A DNA stretch of 64,000 nucleotides from Flavobacterium psychrophilum (GTDB lineage: Bacteria > Bacteroidota > Bacteroidia > Flavobacteriales > Flavobacteriaceae). The notes under the pieces are model-generated. The model was not told the DNA's origin and made no database searches. It was given only the letters and a program-made list of their open reading frames with translations. The DNA is taken from assembly GCA_945862065.1 (NCBI GenBank), contig CAMAWT010000008.1, positions 1-64,000 of the forward strand. The letters are read 5' to 3'. A program made the translations under genes and the position numbers. Shown in pieces: positions 10,201-18,904 of the stretch (position 1 is the first letter of the stretch; each line of letters starts with the position of its first letter).

Positions 10201-13052
10201 CAACAACCCCAAACACTATCAGCAATAATGTAGCTACAGTGATTGACGATGCCATTATTGTTAATTCTAATGGTTCTATAAGCGGATTTACAGTTACAAT
10301 AACAGGTGATTATACAGATGGAGATGTACTATCTTACAGAGGTTCATTACCAACGGGTATTAGTGCTTCAGCGTTTAACCCAACAAAAAGAAGTTTGACT
10401 TTTACAGGTTCAACTTCTGCCATAAATTGGCAAAATTTGCTTAGAAATGTAACTTTAAGATCTACATCCTCTTGTTATCCAACAAATAGAAGTATAAGTT
10501 TTCTTCCTAGTGATAAATTTTTCAATTTATTCAATGGCCATTTTTATGAATATGTATCCACACTTCAAAGTTGGACAAGCGCCAGAAATGCAGCTGCAGC
10601 CAAAAGTTATTATGGAAGACAAGGATATTTAGTAACAATATCTTCTGCGGCAGAAAATAGTTACCTTAATACTTTGATTGGTGCCAATTCTTGGATGGGA
10701 GCTACAGATAATGCGGTTCAGATTAATGGAGCATTTGGTTATACAAAATATAGTACTCAAATGCTAGCAGAAGGAAACTATCACTGGGTTACAGGACCAG
10801 AGAAAGGAACCCAAATGAGAAATGGAAATGCACAAGGTACGGTCTTGAAACCAGGAAATAATATTTCAGGAGTCTATAACCAATGGGCATCTGGCGAACC
10901 AAACGAATGGCCATTTAATCAAACTCCAGGAGATGAAGATTATGCGCATTTGTATTCAGATGGTCGAAATTGGAATGATTATGATAATGGAAAGAATTTT
11001 GCTAGTATTGTGGAATATGGTGGATTGTCTACAGACGATATTTCTGATAGTGTAACTTTCACGAGAAACATCATTATCACTGGCTCTCCAGTTGGAACAA
11101 TTTCGGGAGCTGCTCCCGTTTGTCCTGGAACAAACACAACTACCTTGACCTATAGTGGCGGTGGAACAATTGTTCGTTGGGAATATTCATTGGATAATTT
11201 TTTAACTGCGGGTACTGTAGTAAGTGCTACAACTTCATCCATTACAGTAAATGATATTTCAATTCCAAGATATTATCGAGTTGTAGTAAATACGTCTGGC
11301 TGTAACGGATTAAGTAGTTCAACAGCATTAATAGATATTAATTATTCAGTCGCTGGAAATATAACTTCAAACAATAGTACAATATGTTCGGGAGGAAACG
11401 TAATATTGACATTAAATGGAAATAGCGGAAATATTGTTAAATGGCAATATTCTACTGTAAGTGATTTTTCATCTAATGTAAATGATATTAATGTTTCCAC
11501 AACATCAATAATACATCCAATAAGTACTACAGGTTCTTATTTCTTTAGATCAGTGATTCAAAATAGTAACTGTGTTTCTGGCGGATTTGTTTATTCTGAA
11601 GTATATCCTGTAACTGTTATATCCGGAGTTAATCCAGTTGGTGGAACCATAAATAACGTAACCTATTGTGGTGGTTCAAATTCTGGAACTTTAACATTAA
11701 CAAGTGCTGTTGGAACTAGTTTTCAATGGGAGGTTTCAACCGATGGACAAGGAGTTATTTGGAGTAATGCTTCGAGTACAACCACCGTCTTTAATTATAG
11801 TGGAGTTACTAGTACAACTATGTACCGAGTTAAAGTAACTAATGGATCTTGTGGATTTGTTTATAGTGCTATAGGTACAATTACTGTTAACGATTCTTTT
11901 GCAGTTGGAACTATTAGTGGAAGTACAACTTTGTATTCCATGACTAATAGTAGTACTTTAACGTTAAGCGATTATGTAGGTACTGTTCAATGGCAATCTT
12001 CTTTAAACGGAAGTGTCTATACCGATATATTGAATGCTACGGGCGCCACTTATACGGCCACTAATTTGAATAATACAACGTTTTTTAGAGCGATTGTTAC
12101 CAATGGAACTTGCCCTGCAGTAGCATCAAACTTTGCAAAAATCACTATGGCTCTTATTATAGTGCCGTCAACACTAACTAATTTTGGAAATGAAACAAAA
12201 ACAGTTTTTGATGGTACATATGATATTATCGCTCCAACATCCAATAATGTTGCTGGTGCATTTACATATACATCAAGTAATACAAATATAGCAACCATAA
12301 GTGGAACAACTGTAACTTTAAAGGCGCCAGGAACTACTACAATAACTGCAACCCAGGCAGAAAGTGGCCCGTTTAGTCAAACAGCAATAAATGCAGTTTT
12401 AACAGTTCAAAACATTGTAGTATTAAGTAAATTTGGGAAACAAACAAATTCAGATCTTAATTATGTAAATAAAAATGGTGGTCTTACTAAAATTTATGGA
12501 TTAGGACTGAACGGTACATTAATAGCAGCCAAATCGGTGGTAGCAATTGGAGATAGTTTCCGAGGAGGTAAAGTTGCATATATTCTACAAGAAGGCGATC
12601 CAGGATATGATCCCGATGTACAGCATGGATTGATAGCAGCCACAACAGATTTAAGTTCTGGAATTAAATGGTCAAACGTATCGAATTCAATTACCAATGC
12701 AACAGGAACAGCAATAGGAACAGGATTGTCGAATACCAATACGATTATTACAAACCAAGGTGCTACGGCTACAAATTATGCAGCAGGTTTAGCAAGAGCT
12801 TACACCGGAGGAGGGTTCCTTGACTGGTATTTACCAAGTAAGGAGGAACTCAATAAATTGTATTTGAACAAAACAGCAATTGGAGGTTTTACAGGCACAT
12901 TTTATTGGAGCTCAACCGAAGGCAGTACATCATCACAAAATCTAAATTATGCTTGGGGTCAATATTTTACAAACGGTGTTCAACAAGATTATGATAATAC
13001 ATATGGTGCCAAAACAACTTTACAAAGTGTTCGTGCCGTTAGAAGTTTTTAA
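7266..13052 (+). CDS. Giant surface protein: Ig-like, C-type lectin, DUF1566
   Basis: About 1928 residues. An upstream in-frame ATG at 7233 overlaps the previous gene; the ATG at 7266 or 7272 is better because a signal peptide follows at once (IIVVFLLFSLQINAQ). Visible parts: an N-terminal beta domain; two Big-type Ig repeats sharing SSNTxxATxSG and TITATQA (about residues 405-490 and 1635-1715); several Ig/PKD-like modules between them; a C-type lectin domain (about 1088-1250, with SWTSARNAAAA, SGEPNEW and RNWNDYDNGK); and a C-terminal DUF1566-type domain (about 1760-1928, with DWYLPSKEELNKLY, FYWSSTE and SVRAVRSF). Two C-type-lectin-like folds in one protein suggest glycan or protein binding. 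No type IX sorting tail is seen. Confidence 0.82.
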   Translation: MNMNLKNTSTTIFFKIIVVFLLFSLQINAQTYRILNNGNRRIGNGNENSINASGNMQQPFYKNGSNWVKLTYNTYPLDIRWGVGGSGSNWNTSGTMVDNPSVSNAVYDYSGFTITNASTGDGYGVIKFSGNITIASQLFFVENTYTLGISDGFFKVKTKITNRSASTATNVRLWVGTRDDWIGSTDSPTKERGNLVDGTFTIIPNMTTQAKAIKVSTGNEAILMFSNSSRAYSTISTCCYFTNATNQNPATNVTTQTGDGSYAVYARFNDLLVNQSDELDWYYAAGTLAQINAIILAVAQAASSVQNITYNSADYSYTATQSGTTSYVLVPSGSTVPTASQVEAGVSYTGGTVISSSSIATTANQANTYNFTGLNPNTAYTVYAVTKYFDGTNNVFTSIQTTNFTTLFQPPTISNFNNISKMYNDAPFTIVAPTSNSSGAFTYTSSNTSVATVSGNTITILRGGTSTITATQAANGNFLSGSTTATLTVSYDPPIFTFNPSGFSQTMCAGSSSISVAVNGGGDAIASYTWYKNAAPSNIGGTQIGTPISSTLTTNTFSPTDSGAFYYYATVTTAGGLTATSEISGQITVNAIPVINSQSTSSQPICINGTATAMSVTATAGSGTLYRYKWFSNTTASTTGGTLEATTLSSTSTNTYTPDTTVSGTKYYYAEVTNSNGCVVKSAISGAVTISPPSVGGTVTSSNMFMASGGLPSMTLTGNTGTIVWQKSSDGLTGWTSATGTGTTAQTFTSSALTTSTFFRALVTSGGCTSDVSTVIKITITTTPITSTGNVNSVCYSANAQTTTLTYTASAGSPNSYSIDWDYTANNAGLADQGATTYTFLNGGGIMTGVVIPAGLNVGLYNGVLTVTNGTGTSTLPIKIAIGSISGSISGGTSVIIGTNSTVLTLEGHSGSIVWQSSPNNSTFTTIPGATSSTYTVTNLNSTTFYRVLVTNGSCTAATSSTANITVMPNSNRFGIYGTTTPNTISNNVATVIDDAIIVNSNGSISGFTVTITGDYTDGDVLSYRGSLPTGISASAFNPTKRSLTFTGSTSAINWQNLLRNVTLRSTSSCYPTNRSISFLPSDKFFNLFNGHFYEYVSTLQSWTSARNAAAAKSYYGRQGYLVTISSAAENSYLNTLIGANSWMGATDNAVQINGAFGYTKYSTQMLAEGNYHWVTGPEKGTQMRNGNAQGTVLKPGNNISGVYNQWASGEPNEWPFNQTPGDEDYAHLYSDGRNWNDYDNGKNFASIVEYGGLSTDDISDSVTFTRNIIITGSPVGTISGAAPVCPGTNTTTLTYSGGGTIVRWEYSLDNFLTAGTVVSATTSSITVNDISIPRYYRVVVNTSGCNGLSSSTALIDINYSVAGNITSNNSTICSGGNVILTLNGNSGNIVKWQYSTVSDFSSNVNDINVSTTSIIHPISTTGSYFFRSVIQNSNCVSGGFVYSEVYPVTVISGVNPVGGTINNVTYCGGSNSGTLTLTSAVGTSFQWEVSTDGQGVIWSNASSTTTVFNYSGVTSTTMYRVKVTNGSCGFVYSAIGTITVNDSFAVGTISGSTTLYSMTNSSTLTLSDYVGTVQWQSSLNGSVYTDILNATGATYTATNLNNTTFFRAIVTNGTCPAVASNFAKITMALIIVPSTLTNFGNETKTVFDGTYDIIAPTSNNVAGAFTYTSSNTNIATISGTTVTLKAPGTTTITATQAESGPFSQTAINAVLTVQNIVVLSKFGKQTNSDLNYVNKNGGLTKIYGLGLNGTLIAAKSVVAIGDSFRGGKVAYILQEGDPGYDPDVQHGLIAATTDLSSGIKWSNVSNSITNATGTAIGTGLSNTNTIITNQGATATNYAAGLARAYTGGGFLDWYLPSKEELNKLYLNKTAIGGFTGTFYWSSTEGSTSSQNLNYAWGQYFTNGVQQDYDNTYGAKTTLQSVRAVRSF

Positions 13053-13159
13053 TAAAAATTCAATTATGTTAAATGGTTTTATAAATCGTTTATAATTAGA
13101 ATTAAATCTGAAACAGGTTCAATAGAATAACAAATAGAATTCAATATTAAATTAACAAA

Positions 13160-15082
13160 ATGACTCAAATCATCACATCAAGAATTAGTATATTATTTTT
13201 CCTATTTTGTTTTGGAACAAATGTTGTTTTTGCTCAAGAAGTGCCAACGCCAATAGTAAAAGATTCAATCAAAATGGGTTTTTATGTGAAATTAGATTCC
13301 ATTAAAACTGAAAATTCAGTACAATTTGATTCTATTAAAATAGAAAACCCAGTACAATTAGATAGTATCAAAACTGAGGTTCAGTTGGAATCAGACGCTG
13401 TTAAAACAGAAATTCCATTAGAATCAGAACCAGTTAAACCTGAAGAAGTTCCATTAGATTCAGATGCTGTTAAAACAGAAATTCCAATAGAATCAGAACC
13501 AGTTAAAACGAAAGAAGTTCCATTAGAATCAGAACCAGTTAAAACTGAAGAAGTTCCATTAGATTCAGAGGCTATTAAAACAGAAATTCCAATAGAATCA
13601 GAACCAGTTAAAACTGAAGAAGTTCTATTAGATTCAGAAGCTGTTGAAACAGAGATTTCAGAAGAATCAGATTCAAATGAAACAGAAAACAATGAAGAGT
13701 CAGACGCTGAGGAAAAAGAAGATGAGGTAGTATCTGATGCTGTTGAAACAGAGAATTCAGTTGAATCAGAAACTATTAAAACTGAAATTCCAGAAGAAAC
13801 AGATGCTGCTAAAACAAAAATTTCAAAAGAATTACAAGCCATCAAAAATGAAATTAATAATGAATCAGAAGTTAACAAATGGTCTTTTGAAGTAAGTTTT
13901 GGGTCCAATAGAGCTGTTCGCCCTTTTGGTAAAGGATACAATTCTAATGAAAAGAAATTTTTAAGCACCCCAAGTATAAATCACATTGATTTTGGTTTTC
14001 GTTATATGTTGAATTCCAAGTTTGGTGTAAAAACTGATTTTGGATTTGATTCTGTTACAAACAAAGATGGTAACGGGTCTTTACCTTTTAGATCCATGCA
14101 GAGTAGAATTGGGGTACAAGGCGTTTTAGATTTTGGTAAAATATTGGAATTTGATACCTATTCAAAATCTATTGGATTATTGGCGCATGGTGGTGTTCAA
14201 TTCTCACAATTCAAGTCTAAAACAGATACTTCACAAGAAGCAATTTTTCAAACCAATGGAGGTTTTATGATTGGTATTGCTCCACAATTAAAGCTGTCTG
14301 AACGTTTAATTATTAGTTTAGATTTTAGTGTTTTATCAAATGTAAGACAACGTCTTAATTGGGATGGATCAGAGTCTGATAGAGAAAATAATTTGGCTGG
14401 TTTGTTATATACAACCTCAATCGGATTGACCTTTTATCTTGGTAAAAAAGAAATTCACTCTGATTGGTTTATTCCTGTTAAAAAATCTGAATTAGATCAA
14501 GAGTTATTGGATCGAATTGAATCTATCGAAACATTAATGAACGACACTGACAAAGATGGTGTGGTTGATTATTTAGATTTACAAAACAATACAGCAAGCG
14601 GTTTAACGGTTGATACAAAAGGACAGTTTATCGATACTGACAAAAATGGATATCCTGATGAATTGGAACCAAAGAAAATGGAACAATTAAAAATGCAACA
14701 AATAGCTGATGCCGTTCAACAAACTGAAGATGTTGTGTTTAAATCACTCTTGAATAATGGTTTTGTAAATATCTTTTTTGATGTTAATATGGTTGAGCCA
14801 AATTCTGCGTCAAACAATAGTTTGTATGGCATTATCTTTTTATTAAAGAAAAATCCAACTATAAACTTAAAATTAATGGGCTATTCCGATAGAACAGGAA
14901 ATGAAAAAATGAATTTAAATCTATCTGAACGAAGAGTTAAAAAAGTATATGATTTCTTAGTTTCAAGTGGTATTTCACCTTCTAGACTAAAAATTATTGC
15001 TAATGGTGAAGACAATTCTAATAATTCTAAATCTAAAACAGCACTTCAACTCGCAAGAAGAGTGTCCATCATGATGGAGTAG
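13160..15082 (+). CDS. OmpA-family outer membrane protein with acidic repeat stalk
   Basis: 640 residues. A signal peptide (about 1-25) is followed by a long Glu/Ser/Lys/Thr-rich repeat region (about 35-230), a region resembling an outer-membrane beta-barrel (about 235-430), a calcium-loop-like linker (DTDKDGVVDYLD and DTDKNGYPDELE) and a C-terminal OmpA peptidoglycan-binding domain (GYSDRTGNEKMNLNLSERR; SPSRLKIIANGE). It would anchor in the outer membrane and hold peptidoglycan. As the last gene of the surface locus it could be a membrane partner for the adhesins; that is inference from order. The acidic repeats are near-identical and could change in number. Confidence 0.85.
   Translation: MTQIITSRISILFFLFCFGTNVVFAQEVPTPIVKDSIKMGFYVKLDSIKTENSVQFDSIKIENPVQLDSIKTEVQLESDAVKTEIPLESEPVKPEEVPLDSDAVKTEIPIESEPVKTKEVPLESEPVKTEEVPLDSEAIKTEIPIESEPVKTEEVLLDSEAVETEISEESDSNETENNEESDAEEKEDEVVSDAVETENSVESETIKTEIPEETDAAKTKISKELQAIKNEINNESEVNKWSFEVSFGSNRAVRPFGKGYNSNEKKFLSTPSINHIDFGFRYMLNSKFGVKTDFGFDSVTNKDGNGSLPFRSMQSRIGVQGVLDFGKILEFDTYSKSIGLLAHGGVQFSQFKSKTDTSQEAIFQTNGGFMIGIAPQLKLSERLIISLDFSVLSNVRQRLNWDGSESDRENNLAGLLYTTSIGLTFYLGKKEIHSDWFIPVKKSELDQELLDRIESIETLMNDTDKDGVVDYLDLQNNTASGLTVDTKGQFIDTDKNGYPDELEPKKMEQLKMQQIADAVQQTEDVVFKSLLNNGFVNIFFDVNMVEPNSASNNSLYGIIFLLKKNPTINLKLMGYSDRTGNEKMNLNLSERRVKKVYDFLVSSGISPSRLKIIANGEDNSNNSKSKTALQLARRVSIMME
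13381..13650 (+). repeat. In-frame repeats coding acidic stalk
   Basis: The OmpA-family gene carries imperfect tandem units coding variants of VKTEEVPLDSEA and VKTEIPIESEP, of about 36-39 bp each. Several units differ by only a few bases. A long shadow frame on the other strand comes from this low-complexity DNA. Confidence 0.8.
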
Positions 15083-15161
15083 TTTTTTTGTTTTTAAGTT
15101 TTTGAGTTTGAGAGTTTTTGAGTTTGAAAGTTTCTAATTACTAATGTATAGTCACTAAAGT

Positions 15162-15521
15162 CTAAACAACACTTTCCCCAAAAGTTAATAAATTATGATC
15201 GGGGTCGAGGATAGAGAATTCTTTTTGGCCCCATGGTTTGTTTTGTAAATGTCCTGCGGGGTGAATGGTTACCTTGCTTTTTACAAAAGATTGGTAAACA
15301 GCCTCAATGTTTTCGGTTCTAATATATACTTGACCGTAATTCTCTAAAGGATTTAAACTTGAAAATTCAAAAAAGTGTAGTTGAATCTGGTCTTTTTGAA
15401 GCATCAAATAACCGTCATAATCAGGACTACCAAAAACCTCAAAACCCAATTGGGTACAATAAAAGTTATTTGTTATGTCTTTGTTGCGCATTGGAAGCTT
15501 GGGGTGGGTGTGGGTGAGCAT
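15162..15521 (-). CDS. VOC-fold (glyoxalase/bleomycin-resistance-like) protein
   Basis: 119 residues with one betaalphabetabetabeta pair of the vicinal-oxygen-chelate fold. Visible signatures are the early LPMRNKDITNNFYCTQLGFEV segment and the late GQKEFSILDPDHNLLTFGE segment, the usual metal-ligand/dimer region of glyoxalase-like proteins. Some members bind bleomycin-type antibiotics; others have no known ligand, and substrate cannot be read here. It is encoded downstream of and on the same strand as the aminotransferase, but a terminator hairpin separates them. Confidence 0.75.
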   Translation of the reverse strand: MLTHTHPKLPMRNKDITNNFYCTQLGFEVFGSPDYDGYLMLQKDQIQLHFFEFSSLNPLENYGQVYIRTENIEAVYQSFVKSKVTIHPAGHLQNKPWGQKEFSILDPDHNLLTFGESVV

Positions 15522-15551
15522 GATGATTTTATTTAAAATTTAATTAAACTT

Positions 15552-15584
15552 AAAAAAACCCCAAGTTTCCTTGAGGTTTTTTCT
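15552..15584 (-). terminator. Terminator after the aminotransferase gene
   Basis: On the minus strand a hairpin with arms AACCTCAAG and CTTGGGGTT (one mismatch) is followed by a run of T. It sits 19 bp past the aminotransferase stop codon. A-runs on the other side could let it act in both directions. Confidence 0.7.
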
Positions 15585-15602
15585 TTTTTTATAAAATGTA
15601 TT

Positions 15603-16787
15603 TTAGGATAGGGCTTCTTTGATGCGGCGAAGGGCTTCTTTCAAGATGTCTTCGCTGGTAGCATAAGAAAAACGGATGCAGCTTGGGTTTCCGAAGGCAT
15701 CTCCGGTTACCGTGGCAACATTCGCATGTTCCAAAAGGTACATTGAGAAGTCGTTGGCGTCTCTGATTTCGGTGCCTCTTAAGGTTTTTCCAAAGTAGGA
15801 CGAAACGTCTGGGAAGACATAAAATGCGCCTTCGGGCACGTTGATTTTGATGCCTGGGATTTCTTTGAGCAATCCAACAACCAAATCTCTTCGGCTATGG
15901 AAGGCATCGACCATGTACTTCAACACGGATGGGTCGGCATCTACTGCGGTAATGGTGGCGCGTTGTGCTACTGAGTTGGCGCCACTGGTTACTTGTCCTT
16001 GCATTTTGGTGCAGGCTTTGGCAATGAATTCGGGTGCGCCAATATATCCAATTCTGTATCCAGTCATAGCAAATGCTTTAGCAATACCGTTTACAGTGAT
16101 GGTTTTTTCTAACATGCCAGGAATGGAGGCAATGCTACAAAAGGTACCAGAAAAGTTGATGTGTTCATAGATTTCGTCGGCAACAACATATACGTTGGGG
16201 TATTTTTCCAATACTTGAACCAAAGCGGTCAATTCGTCGCGACTGTATACCGATCCACTTGGGTTGCAAGGCGAACTGAACCACATCATTTTGGTTTTTG
16301 GTGTGATGGCTGCTTCTAATTGTGCAGGTGTTATTTTAAAATCAGACTCGACACTGGTTGGAACTACCACCGGATTTCCTCCTGAAAGTTTGATGATTTC
16401 GAAGTAAGAAACCCAATAAGGTGCAGGTAAAATTACTTCATCACCATCGTTTAACATTACTTGTGCAATGTTGTATAATGATTGTTTAGCTCCAGTAGAA
16501 ACTACGATTTGTGATGGTTTGTAGTCCAAATCATTATCGCGTTTAAATTTTCTGCAAATCGCTTCTTTTAATTCTAAATAGCCTTCAACTGGCGAATAGG
16601 TGCTGTAATTTTCGTCAATCGCTTTTTTTGCCGCTTCTTTTATAAAGTCGGGCGTGTTAAAATCGGGTTCACCCAAGCTTAAGCTAATGATGTCTTTTCC
16701 TTGTGCTTTTAGTTCTCTGGCTAAAGCGGCCATTGCTAGTGTTTGTGAGGTAGCAAGGTTGTTAATCCGATCCGATAATGGGTTCAT
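15603..16787 (-). CDS. PLP-dependent aminotransferase, aspartate type
   Basis: 394 residues, full length for class I aminotransferases of the AspC/AspAT-Ib group. Seen in order: the substrate-loop region LGEPDFNTPDFI, STGAKQSLYNIAQ, SPCNPSG, the YVVADEIYEHI stretch with the PLP-ring Asp, the Schiff-base lysine in NGIAKAFAMTGYRIGY, and the carboxylate-binding Arg in CIRFSYATS. It most likely moves amino groups between aspartate and 2-oxoglutarate; relatives can also use prephenate or aromatic substrates. It is cytosolic. The start gives the standard N-terminus (MNPLSDRINNLATSQT). Confidence 0.88.
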   Translation of the reverse strand: MNPLSDRINNLATSQTLAMAALARELKAQGKDIISLSLGEPDFNTPDFIKEAAKKAIDENYSTYSPVEGYLELKEAICRKFKRDNDLDYKPSQIVVSTGAKQSLYNIAQVMLNDGDEVILPAPYWVSYFEIIKLSGGNPVVVPTSVESDFKITPAQLEAAITPKTKMMWFSSPCNPSGSVYSRDELTALVQVLEKYPNVYVVADEIYEHINFSGTFCSIASIPGMLEKTITVNGIAKAFAMTGYRIGYIGAPEFIAKACTKMQGQVTSGANSVAQRATITAVDADPSVLKYMVDAFHSRRDLVVGLLKEIPGIKINVPEGAFYVFPDVSSYFGKTLRGTEIRDANDFSMYLLEHANVATVTGDAFGNPSCIRFSYATSEDILKEALRRIKEALS

Positions 16788-16841
16788 TCTGAAGTTAAAT
16801 TTTAGTTTTTAAAAAATTTTGTAGTTTTGTTTGTTATGTAT

Positions 16842-17939
16842 TTAAGCTAGTTGCGGTTTTCTTCCCAAATCTCTTAAATGGGTAAAATGTGCCATAAGCG
16901 CTTGACGAGTTGTTTTAAATTCGTTGTAAGGCAAGTTGCATTCTTTGGCGGTTTCTTTTACAAATTCGGCAATTTTACTATAATGAATATGGGAAATATT
17001 CGGAAAAATGTGGTGTTCAATTTGGTGGTTTAATCCGCCAGTATAATAATTTACCAACCAATTTTTGGGTGCAAAATTTGCCGTAGTGTACAGTTGATGA
17101 ATAGCCCAGGTGTTTTCTAATTCTCCACTTTCGTTTGGCATTGGATTGTCTGTTTCATCAACAATATGTGCTAATTGAAATACCATACTTAAAATTAATC
17201 CAGCTGTGTAATGCATTACAAAAAATCCTAAAACTACTTTCCACCATGAAATACCTCCAACCAGCATCGGCATTACAATCCAAATAGAAAAATAAATTAT
17301 TTTGGTAATGATTAAAGTGGTCCAATGAATGGATGGTTTTTTGAATTCACCATACGATAAATTACGTTTTAAGTAACGTTTCATTTGTGTAAAATCGGTC
17401 GTGAGTGACCAGTTGAAAGTTAATAATCCGTAAAGTAAAACAGAATAATAATGTTGAAATTTATGATGGTTGTACCATTTTGCAGTTTGAGAAAAACGTA
17501 ATATTCTCCCTGCTTCTAAATCCTCATCGTGACCTAAAACATTTGTGTATGTGTGGTGTAAAACGTTGTGTTGGACTTGCCAATTGTAAACATTTCCGGC
17601 TAGAATATAAATACTTCCGCCCATGAATTTGTTTACCCAAGATTTGTTGGAGTAGGCTCCGTGATTTCCGTCGTGCATGACGTTCATTCCAACGCCAGCC
17701 ATTCCAACACCGATTACAATATTTAGAACCAAGTAGGTCCAAAAAGGCATTTCTATTGCTAAAAGAAAACTATAAGGCGTCAAAAAAATAGAAAACATGA
17801 TGATTGTTTTCAAATGAAGCTTCCAATTTCCGGTTTTATTTATATTATTTTCTTTAAAATAATTATTTACTTTCGAATTTAAAGTTCTAAAAAACTTTAA
17901 ATTGTCTTGTTTTGCAAAGGTTGGAGGGGTTGTATCCAT
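16842..17939 (-). CDS. Membrane fatty acid desaturase
   Basis: About 365 residues. It has the three histidine boxes of di-iron membrane desaturases: HDGNH, HNVLHH and HQIEHH. The Q-I-E-H-H form of the third box is the form found in front-end (delta-5/delta-6 type) acyl desaturases; no cytochrome b5 domain is fused. Hydrophobic stretches lie around residues 45-90 and 200-250. The frame could start eight codons earlier, but the ATG giving MDTTPPTFAK matches family N-termini. A TATATTTG box lies just upstream at 17961-17968 (minus strand). The gene probably helps adjust membrane fluidity; regiospecificity is not shown by sequence. Confidence 0.85.
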   Translation of the reverse strand: MDTTPPTFAKQDNLKFFRTLNSKVNNYFKENNINKTGNWKLHLKTIIMFSIFLTPYSFLLAIEMPFWTYLVLNIVIGVGMAGVGMNVMHDGNHGAYSNKSWVNKFMGGSIYILAGNVYNWQVQHNVLHHTYTNVLGHDEDLEAGRILRFSQTAKWYNHHKFQHYYSVLLYGLLTFNWSLTTDFTQMKRYLKRNLSYGEFKKPSIHWTTLIITKIIYFSIWIVMPMLVGGISWWKVVLGFFVMHYTAGLILSMVFQLAHIVDETDNPMPNESGELENTWAIHQLYTTANFAPKNWLVNYYTGGLNHQIEHHIFPNISHIHYSKIAEFVKETAKECNLPYNEFKTTRQALMAHFTHLRDLGRKPQLA

Positions 17940-17960
17940 TATAATAATATTAATTTTAAA

Positions 17961-17968
17961 CAAATATA
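17961..17968 (-). promoter_or_regulatory. Putative -7 box of desaturase gene
   Basis: TATATTTG on the minus strand matches the Bacteroidota -7 consensus TAnnTTTG, 21 bp before the chosen ATG. No convincing -33 TTG was found at the usual spacing. Confidence 0.5.
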
Positions 17969-18026
17969 AATATAATTCGGAAGGAATATGTCATCATTGT
18001 ATAAAAAATAACGTTTCTAAATTGAT

Positions 18027-18034
18027 TACTTTTG
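18027..18034 (+). promoter_or_regulatory. Putative -7 box of rsmG
   Basis: TACTTTTG fits TAnnTTTG and ends 16 bp before the rsmG ATG. Confidence 0.5.
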
Positions 18035-18050
18035 CATAAATTTTATTAAA

Positions 18051-18674
18051 ATGGAAGAAATTCTTAAACAGTTTCCTTATTTGACCGAATTGCAACAATC
18101 TCAATTGGAGCAGTTATTTGATTTATACCAAGATTGGAATGCTAAAATCAACGTGATTTCTAGAAAAGATATTGATGAGTTATATACCAAACATGTTTTG
18201 CATTCGTTGGCTATTGCCAAAATCCAACCTTTTGAGCCGGGTACGTATGTTTTGGACGTGGGCACGGGTGGCGGTTTTCCTGGGATTCCATTAGCGATAC
18301 TTTTCCCTGAAACCCGTTTTTATTTAATTGATGTGATTGCAAAAAAAATAAAAGTGGTTCAGGCTGTTGCCGAAAGTTTGGGATTGAAAAACGTAAAAGC
18401 AGAACAAATTCGCGCCGAAAGTGTGAAAGTTGATTTTGATTTTATAGTAAGTCGTGCCGTAACCAACATGCCCGATTTTGTTTCTTGGGTAAAAACCAAA
18501 ATCAAAAAACAGCACAAACACAAATTAAAAAACGGTATTTTGTACTTGAAAGGCGGCGATCTTACTGAAGAATTGAAAGATTTCCCGAAAGCTACATTAT
18601 ACGATATTGCTGATTTTTTTGATGATGAATTTTTTGAAACCAAAAAAGTAGTCCATTTGGAGGTTAAGTCATAA
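18051..18674 (+). CDS. rsmG: 16S rRNA (guanine527-N7)-methyltransferase RsmG
   Basis: 207 residues, normal RsmG length. The SAM-binding motif is VLDVGTGGGFPGIPLAI, preceded by the family block WNAKINVISRKDIDELYTKH and followed by VSRAVTNMPDFVSW. The enzyme methylates G527 in the 16S rRNA 530 loop; loss in other bacteria gives low-level streptomycin resistance. It is encoded alone on this strand, convergent with pruA. The last codons are GTT AAG TCA TAA, and that end is already the first unit of the AAAGTC repeat array, so the repeat supplies the stop codon. Confidence 0.93.
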   Translation: MEEILKQFPYLTELQQSQLEQLFDLYQDWNAKINVISRKDIDELYTKHVLHSLAIAKIQPFEPGTYVLDVGTGGGFPGIPLAILFPETRFYLIDVIAKKIKVVQAVAESLGLKNVKAEQIRAESVKVDFDFIVSRAVTNMPDFVSWVKTKIKKQHKHKLKNGILYLKGGDLTEELKDFPKATLYDIADFFDDEFFETKKVVHLEVKS

Positions 18675-18817
18675 AGTCATAAAGTCGAAAGTTGTAAAGT
18701 CGAAAGTCTTAAAGTCGAAAGTCGAAAGTCATAAAGTCATAAAGTCATAAAGTCGAAAGTCTTAAAGTCGAAAGTCATAAAGTCGAAAGTTGTAAAGTCG
18801 AAAGTCATAAAGTCTTG
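18666..18817. repeat. AAAGTC short-unit array (about 20 units)
   Basis: Tandem units of 7 bp (AAAGTCG) and 8 bp (AAAGTCAT, AAAGTCTT, AAAGTTGT) run without spacers between the rsmG stop codon and the terminator. A matching block in inverted orientation lies at 18905-18963, beyond the terminator. Related blocks occur near 36.7, 47.4, 62.4 and 62.6 kb. Confidence 0.9.
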
Positions 18818-18857
18818 AAGTTGAAAAGCCGAATCATTTGATTCGGCTTTTCAACTT
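18818..18857. terminator. Bidirectional terminator between rsmG and pruA
   Basis: A perfect 19-bp stem (AAGTTGAAAAGCCGAATCA paired with its complement) has a 2-base loop, with T-runs leaving on both sides. It lies between two convergent genes and two inverted AAAGTC arrays. Confidence 0.9.
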
Positions 18858-18904
18858 TTTTAAAACAATTATATTTTTAATAAATGTCTTTTATTATGTC
18901 CCAA

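Noticed and set aside
13381..13968. 195-codon antisense open frame in the OmpA-family gene
   Set aside because: It is the mirror of the acidic repeat region; Ser/Thr-rich low complexity and no independent signals.
18666..18817. Possible CRISPR array
   Set aside because: Units are 7-8 bp and contiguous with no spacers, and no cas genes are present.
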